Positions 59,923 to 64,000 of a stretch of DNA of 64,000 bases are shown here, piece after piece (within the stretch, counting starts at the first letter, position 1; every line of letters begins with the position of its first letter). The translations under genes and the position numbers were made by a program. A model generated the notes under the pieces. It saw nothing but the letters and a program-made list of their open reading frames with translations, had not been told where the DNA came from and did not search any database. Where the stretch lies: assembly GCA_029262675.1 (NCBI GenBank), contig JAJCYW010000007.1, forward strand, positions 62,001 through 126,000. The letters run 5' to 3'. This DNA comes from Chloroflexota bacterium. GTDB taxonomy: Bacteria; Chloroflexota; Dehalococcoidia; DSTF01; RBG-16-68-14.

Positions 59923-59992
59923 GCGGGCGGGCTGCAGGCTGGTGCGCGGGCGGGGGCGATTGGCCCGCGTGCGGGCGGGCTGCAGGCTGGTG
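59923..59992 (+). repeat. Direct 22-bp repeat in the gap after the TPR gene
   Basis: GCGGGCGGGCTGCAGGCTGG plus TG occurs at 59923-59944 and 59971-59992; shortened forms continue to ~60020. The 214-bp gap to 60120 shows no gene, only a TATACT at 60087 as a possible -10 box for the GerW-like gene. Confidence 0.7.
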
Positions 59993-60119
59993 TGCCAGCC
60001 TGCGGGCGGGCTGGCCCTACATTCCGGCGACGTCCGGCGCGAGAGGCTAAAGCCTGTCCCACAACCCTGCGCTTGACCGGTGGTGGTATACTGCGCCCGC
60101 AGTAGAAAGGACTCACACC

Positions 60120-60605
60120 ATGATGGACATTACGGAAACGATTGCCGGAGTCAAGGACGCACTCGGAGAACGGCTCTCCGCCCAGACAGCCTACGGCGAC
60201 CCGGTCGAGGTCGACGGCGTTACGGTGATCCCCGTCGCGCGCGTCGCGCTCGGCTTCGGCGCCGGCGGGGGCGTGGGAGAGGCCAAGCACTCGGAGAACG
60301 GCGAAGACGCGCCCCAGCCGGTCGGCGGCGGCGGAGGCGGCGGAGGCGCTGTGCAGCCGCTGGGCTTCATCGAAATCACGAGCACGGGCGCGCGCTGGGT
60401 GCCGCTGGAACCTTCGCAGGCAGAGCTGGCGCTGCGCGTCCTTAGCCTGCTGGCGATCATGCTGCCGTTCGGCGGCCGACGCGGGCTGCTGGGCCGGGCG
60501 CTGCTGCTGGTCATCGGCCAGGTCGCGGCGAGCCGGCTCTCGCGGCCGACGCTGCCGCCGATGGACAGCTTCAAGTTCGGCCGCAAGGCGACGGAGCAGG
60601 TCTAG
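60120..60605 (+). CDS. GerW/YtfJ-family protein (paralogue 1)
   Basis: 161 residues. Family blocks are AQTAYGDPVEVDGVTVIPVA at the start, a glycine-rich loop (GGGGGGGG) and PLGFIEITSTGARWVPL. In Bacillus, YtfJ/GerW acts in spores, but homologues are common in non-sporulating Chloroflexota and Actinobacteria with unknown role. The Arg-rich hydrophobic C-terminus (LLSLLAIMLP, LLGRALLLVIG) could associate with the membrane. A second paralogue follows 71 bp downstream. Confidence 0.8.
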   Translation: MMDITETIAGVKDALGERLSAQTAYGDPVEVDGVTVIPVARVALGFGAGGGVGEAKHSENGEDAPQPVGGGGGGGGAVQPLGFIEITSTGARWVPLEPSQAELALRVLSLLAIMLPFGGRRGLLGRALLLVIGQVAASRLSRPTLPPMDSFKFGRKATEQV

Positions 60606-60676
60606 GGCTGCTGCTACGGCAGCAGCTGCGGCTGCTGACGCAGCCGACTCATACACGAAGGAAGGACAGGTAGCCA

Positions 60677-61144
60677 ATGGCCGACGCGTTCGACATGGTC
60701 AAGACCATAGTCCAGCGGGTGCAGGAGACGCTCTCCGTCCGCACGGTCTACGGCGATCCGATCACGGCCGGCAACGTCACGGTTGTGCCGGTCGCGCGGG
60801 TGGTGGTGCTCGGCGGCGGAGGAGGAGGCGGCGGCAGCGGCCGCCTGCCCGGCAGCGACGACGCCGCGGCGAAACTCGGCTCCAGCGGCGCAGGCGGCGC
60901 CGGCCTGGGCTACGCTCAGCCGATCGGCTTCATCGAGATAACGGACGGCGGCTCGCGCTGGGTGCCCGTCGAACGAGGCCAATCCGAGCAGATGGTACGC
61001 GCGCTGAAGGTCGTCGCCCGCGCCGTTCCCGGCGGCCGCCGCGCGCTGGCACTGGGCGCGCTGGCGATGGTCGCGCAAGTGCTGTTCGATAGGCTGGGCG
61101 GCGGAGGCCACGCACCGTTGGGCGCGCCGCCCGCACAGGGCTAG
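60677..61144 (+). CDS. GerW/YtfJ-family protein (paralogue 2)
   Basis: 155 residues with the same plan as the upstream gene: VRTVYGDPITAGNVTVVPVA, a glycine run (GGGGGGGG), and PIGFIEITDGGSRWVPV. The C-terminal helices are shorter and end in a Gly/Pro/Ala tail. Starts at ATG 60677 after GGAAGGACAGG. The tandem pair precedes the F420 operon, with no evident functional link. Confidence 0.8.
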   Translation: MADAFDMVKTIVQRVQETLSVRTVYGDPITAGNVTVVPVARVVVLGGGGGGGGSGRLPGSDDAAAKLGSSGAGGAGLGYAQPIGFIEITDGGSRWVPVERGQSEQMVRALKVVARAVPGGRRALALGALAMVAQVLFDRLGGGGHAPLGAPPAQG

Positions 61145-61285
61145 GCGAGGGTCTCTAGATCTTCGCGGATCGCTGCCGGCGTCAAGAACGACGACCTACA
61201 ATATGGACACACATATGTCTCGCGGGTGGGGGTTGAGCCGGCCCCGACAGGCTAAAGCCTGTCACACAGCACATCTAACGGCGCT

Positions 61286-62209
61286 ATGATCACGGTTCTT
61301 GCAGGCGGGGTCGGCGCGGCGAAGTTCCTGCGCGGGCTGGTCGACGTCGTCGACGTGGCGGACGTTACCGTCATCGGCAACACCGGCGACGACGAGGTAT
61401 TCTTCGGCCTCCACGTCTCGCCCGACCTCGATACGGTGGTCTACACGCTGGCGGACGTCGTCGATCCGGAGAAGGGCTGGGGCATCGCCGGGGACACCTA
61501 CGCGATGCTGGAGCAGGCCAAGGCGATCGGCCAAGACACATGGTTCCTGCTCGGCGACAGGGACATCGCGACGCACCTGTTGCGCACGCGCCTGCTGCGC
61601 GAGGGAGCGTCGCTGAGCGACGCGACGGCAGCGGTAGCAAGCGCGTACAGCGTCACGTGCCGCCTGCTGCCGATGACAGACGACCGCGTCCGGACAATGG
61701 TCAGCACGGACGACGGCGAAATCAGTTTCCAGGAGTACTTCGTCAAACGCAGGCAGCAGGACGACGTGCGCGATCTGCGATTCGACGGCGCGGAGGCCGC
61801 TCGGCCTGCGCCCGGCGTGATCGACGCGATCGCAGACGCGGAAGCCGTCATCGTCGCGCCGTCCAACCCGCTCGTCAGCATCGGGCCGATACTGGCCGTG
61901 CCGGGCGTCCGACAGGCCCTCGCCGACACGGCCGCACCCGTCGCCGCCATCAGCCCGATCATCGGCGGGCGCGCGCTGAAGGGCCCGGCCGACCGCATGC
62001 TCACTTCGCTTGGGCACGAGGCGAGCGCGACCGGCGTGGCGAGGCTGTACGCGGACTTTCTCGACGTGCTGGTGATCGATCAGGAGGACGCCGGACTGGC
62101 GGGGGAGGTCGGAGCGCTGAGCGTCCGGGCACACGTCACAGACACGATCATGCGCGACGCCGCATCGCGCCGCGCGCTGGCCGAAGCGACGCTCCAGGCG
62201 ATACGCTAG
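61286..62209 (+). CDS. cofD: 2-Phospho-L-lactate (or PEP) transferase, F420 biosynthesis
   Basis: 307 residues. The N-terminal VLAGGVGAAKFLRG loop binds the activated lactyl/pyruvyl donor; IGNTGDDEVFFGLHVSPDLDT and LGDRDIATHLLRTRLLR are invariant CofD/FbiA blocks, and SPIIGGRALKGPADRML is near the C-terminus. It joins FO to the phospho-acid to make F420-0 or its dehydro form. First gene of the operon cofD - cofC - nitroreductase. Confidence 0.93.
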   Translation: MITVLAGGVGAAKFLRGLVDVVDVADVTVIGNTGDDEVFFGLHVSPDLDTVVYTLADVVDPEKGWGIAGDTYAMLEQAKAIGQDTWFLLGDRDIATHLLRTRLLREGASLSDATAAVASAYSVTCRLLPMTDDRVRTMVSTDDGEISFQEYFVKRRQQDDVRDLRFDGAEAARPAPGVIDAIADAEAVIVAPSNPLVSIGPILAVPGVRQALADTAAPVAAISPIIGGRALKGPADRMLTSLGHEASATGVARLYADFLDVLVIDQEDAGLAGEVGALSVRAHVTDTIMRDAASRRALAEATLQAIR

Positions 62210-62213
62210 CCAC

Positions 62214-62876
62214 GTGCGCATCGCGCTGATTCCGGTTGCAGACCTCGCTTCGGCCAAGACGCGTCTTGCGCCGCTGCTCGGCGACGCCGCCCGCCGCGAC
62301 CTAACGCTGGCGATGTACCGAGACGTGCTCGACGCAACGCTGTCCTGCCCCGCGCTCGACGCCGTCGCGGCCGTCACGCGCGACAGTGAACTGCTCGCGA
62401 TCGCGGAGGAGGCGGGCGCACAGCCGATGGCCGAGCCCGGAGGACTGAACGAGGCGCTCGATTCCGCAGCGCAAACGCTGGCGGCGCGCAGCGACGTCGA
62501 GCGGATTTGCGTCGTCGCGGCCGACCTGCCGCTGGCCAGCGCGGCCGCCATCGCCGCCGTCATCGACGATGCGGCCGACGTGGCGCTGGTACCCGCTGAT
62601 GACGGCGGCACGAACGCGCTCGCGGTCGTGCCAGCAGCGTTCGTGTTCCGCTACGGGCCGGACAGCGCCAACGAGCACACGGCCGCGGCGGAGGCGGCCG
62701 GGCTGAGCGTCAGCCGGCTAGACCTGCCGGAGCTCGCGCTCGACATCGATACGCCGGACGATATCGACCGGTTGCGGGGCGCTGTCGCCGGCGGCCAGCG
62801 GCTGGGCGCGCGGACGCGGGCGCTGCTCGGCAAGCTGAAGCTGCTGGAGCTACCCGCTGGAGGAGGAAAAGGATAA
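62214..62876 (+). CDS. cofC: Phospholactate/PEP guanylyltransferase, F420 biosynthesis
   Basis: 220 residues from GTG 62214, 4 bp after cofD. ALIPVADLASAKTRLAPLL is the nucleotide-binding start; VVAADLPLAS, VPADDGGTNALAV and LDIDTPDDIDRL are typical of CofC/FbiD. It makes the GDP-activated donor for CofD. Stop and next start overlap (TAATG). Confidence 0.9.
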   Translation: MRIALIPVADLASAKTRLAPLLGDAARRDLTLAMYRDVLDATLSCPALDAVAAVTRDSELLAIAEEAGAQPMAEPGGLNEALDSAAQTLAARSDVERICVVAADLPLASAAAIAAVIDDAADVALVPADDGGTNALAVVPAAFVFRYGPDSANEHTAAAEAAGLSVSRLDLPELALDIDTPDDIDRLRGAVAGGQRLGARTRALLGKLKLLELPAGGGKG

Positions 62877-63481
62877 TGAACGCCTACCAAGCCATCACTG
62901 AGCGCCGCTCGCTGCGCCAACTGTCGACCCTGCCCGTGCCGCAGCCGCTGATCGATAAGCTGCTCTACGCGGCCTGCCTGGCGCCCGCGCCGCACCACAC
63001 GAAGCCATGGCGGTTCGTCCACCTGGAAAGCGCGGCGTCCAAGGGCCGTTTGGCGGAGGCGATGGGCGCGGCTTGGCAGCAGGACCTTCGGGGAGACGGG
63101 GTGGCGGAAGAACAGATTGATTTCCTCCTGGCCCGCTCCCGCAGCCAGATCGAAGGCGCGCCCGCGCTGGTACTGAGCTGCCTCGTCGCGGACGGGCTGC
63201 GGCAGTGGCAGGACACCAGACGCCGCCGCGCGGAGTTCCGAATGGCGATCCAGAGCATCGGCTGCGCGATGGAGAACATGATGGTCGCCGCGCAGGCAGA
63301 GGGCCTGGCGAGCTACTGGATCTCCGCCCCGCTCTTCTGCCCGGATGCCGTCCGCGACGCATTGGACCTGCCGCCCGAGTACGAGTCGCAGGCGCTCGTT
63401 GTTTTCGGCTACCCGGAGGCCGGCGTCACGCCGCGGCCGCGCGTGGAGCCCGACCTGGCGACGCTGCTATCGACGCGCTAG
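62876..63481 (+). CDS. FMN nitroreductase of the FbiB C-terminal type
   Basis: 201 residues. ERRSLRQLSTLPVPQPLIDK and CLAPAPHHTKPWRFVHL fit the FMN-binding core of the FbiB C-terminal domain, which reduces dehydro-F420-0. Further blocks are RMAIQSIGCAMENMMVAAQA, GLASYWISAPLFCPDAVRDA and the glycine of VVFGYPEAG. In actinobacteria it is fused to the gamma-glutamyl ligase; here it is a separate protein and no ligase (cofE) is seen in the window. Coupled to cofC. Confidence 0.85.
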   Translation: MNAYQAITERRSLRQLSTLPVPQPLIDKLLYAACLAPAPHHTKPWRFVHLESAASKGRLAEAMGAAWQQDLRGDGVAEEQIDFLLARSRSQIEGAPALVLSCLVADGLRQWQDTRRRRAEFRMAIQSIGCAMENMMVAAQAEGLASYWISAPLFCPDAVRDALDLPPEYESQALVVFGYPEAGVTPRPRVEPDLATLLSTR

Positions 63482-63567
63482 CCTGCCACAGCTTCGCGGC
63501 GGCAGCATGCGGTTGCGGCCGCCGTCTGGCGACAGCAACCGCGCGCCCATGCCAACGGCGGCGGGCC

Positions 63568-63999
63568 CTAGGCTCCCACGACGACGTCGAAGACGTTGCG
63601 CAGAGCGCTGCTGTTCGTCTTGTAGAACTCGGTGAACTTGCAGCGCATGCATGACACGGCGGAGAAGCGCCTGTTCTGCAGATTGACCATCCGCGACATC
63701 ATTCCGCTCGTCGCGGAGACGTCCGTCACTTCGTAATCGCTGTGGCCACACTTGGCGCAGACATAGCCGTTCAACGCATGCTGCCCGGCCACCGGCGCGT
63801 CGTGCGAATCCTCGTCCGCCGAGTCATCGCCAAGGGGCGTCAACGGCGCCCGCTCCACGTGTTTTCCGGTCACCGCAGAGATCGCATCGATCAGGTCCCA
63901 TGACGACGGGTTGTCCAGCGTCCCGTCGTTGCGATGGATGTATCGAATGGCGCCCTCGGTATCGATGGCGAAACGGCCGGGGCACTCGGTCGTGACGCC
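63568..63999 (-). CDS. Redoxin-like domain with C-terminal zinc ribbon (partial, cut by window edge)
   Basis: The frame is open to the right edge; ~143 C-terminal residues are visible. The first ~45 (ECPGRFAIDTEGAIRYIHRN) look like the end of a peroxiredoxin/AhpC-TSA-type domain. They continue without stop into a linker and a zinc ribbon (YVCAKCGHSDYEVTDV, then VSCMRCKFTEFYK), typical of the small COG3478 proteins. A GTG at 63873 could start the zinc-ribbon part alone, but nothing favours it over fusion. Possibly a redox enzyme with a zinc-dependent binding module. Confidence 0.6.
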   Translation of the reverse strand, partial: GVTTECPGRFAIDTEGAIRYIHRNDGTLDNPSSWDLIDAISAVTGKHVERAPLTPLGDDSADEDSHDAPVAGQHALNGYVCAKCGHSDYEVTDVSATSGMMSRMVNLQNRRFSAVSCMRCKFTEFYKTNSSALRNVFDVVVGA

Positions 64000-64000
64000 G

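Noticed and set aside
59906..60119. GC-rich gap after the TPR gene as an RNA gene
   Set aside because: It is explained by short direct repeats; no conserved RNA fold or promoter-terminator pair is seen.
1..64000. tRNA or rRNA genes
   Set aside because: I scanned for T-loop-like GTTCGA contexts with flanking stems and for rRNA-like conserved segments and found none convincing; a covariance-model search would be decisive.

Overview
The window is 64 kb of GC-rich bacterial DNA with densely packed genes, short operons and no rRNA, tRNA or CRISPR array that I could recognise. Gene content points to Chloroflexota, most likely a Dehalococcoidia/SAR202-type lineage. The evidence is a coenzyme F420 operon (cofD-cofC-nitroreductase), a tungstate transporter, a CoxMSL-type molybdenum hydroxylase, class III CoA-transferase and DUF35/thiolase genes, two GerW-like proteins, and secreted proteins with dockerin-like repeats. 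This taxonomic call is inference; an actinobacterium is the main alternative.

Layout. 0-3.4 kb: a TldD/PmbA (TldE) protease pair split by a VapBC-type toxin-antitoxin module and a zincin-like protein. 3.4-7.2 kb: two small repeat-associated ORFs, then a minus-strand operon DUF262 - HEPN-like protein - DNA methyltransferase (candidate defence or modification system). 7.4-11.1 kb: two metallo-beta-lactamase-fold hydrolases, an alpha/beta hydrolase and a YjbQ protein. 11.1-14.2 kb: modE-like regulator and tupABC-like tungstate uptake. 14.4-17.3 kb: CoA-transferase, NDUFAF7-type methyltransferase, NifU-like scaffold. 17.3-18.8 kb: PIN-domain protein with an unknown partner. 18.8-24.4 kb: molybdenum hydroxylase subunits and MocA, interrupted by a membrane-anchored Mrr-like nuclease. 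24.4-28.6 kb: DUF35/thiolase pair, a small unknown gene and a SIR2-like gene. 28.7-33.0 kb: glycoside hydrolase, ComEA and ComEC. 33.1-38.5 kb: a ketopantoate-reductase-type gene followed by three single-gene segments, each ending in a copy of that gene's 3' end. 38.5-39.9 kb: RNase PH and a HIT protein. 40-42.7 kb: three tandem secreted paralogues. 42.9-48.2 kb: DUF1015, CapA, SerA and a class V aminotransferase (serine metabolism). 48.5-52.4 kb: secreted and membrane proteins with dockerin-like repeats. 52.5-55.5 kb: SelA, a small P-loop kinase and an epoxide-hydrolase-like enzyme. 55.6-59.9 kb: a methyltransferase, MutS2 and a TPR protein. 60-63.5 kb: two GerW-like proteins and the F420 operon. 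The right edge holds a partial redoxin/zinc-ribbon gene.

Two themes stand out. First, 3' ends of genes are repeatedly duplicated, either in tandem (zincin, mocA, comEA, rph, the P-loop kinase) or at a distance around accessory genes (thiolase, ketopantoate reductase). The ketopantoate reductase locus looks like an array of small cargo segments delimited by copies of the host gene terminus. Second, AT-richer accessory genes of likely defence function (DUF262/HEPN/methyltransferase, PIN plus partner, Mrr-like, SIR2-like, PD-(D/E)XK-like) are dispersed one by one among core operons rather than forming one island.

Metabolically, tungstate/molybdate uptake (tup), the molybdenum hydroxylase and MocA form a plausible functional set. 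SerA, the aminotransferase and SelA connect to serine and selenocysteine.
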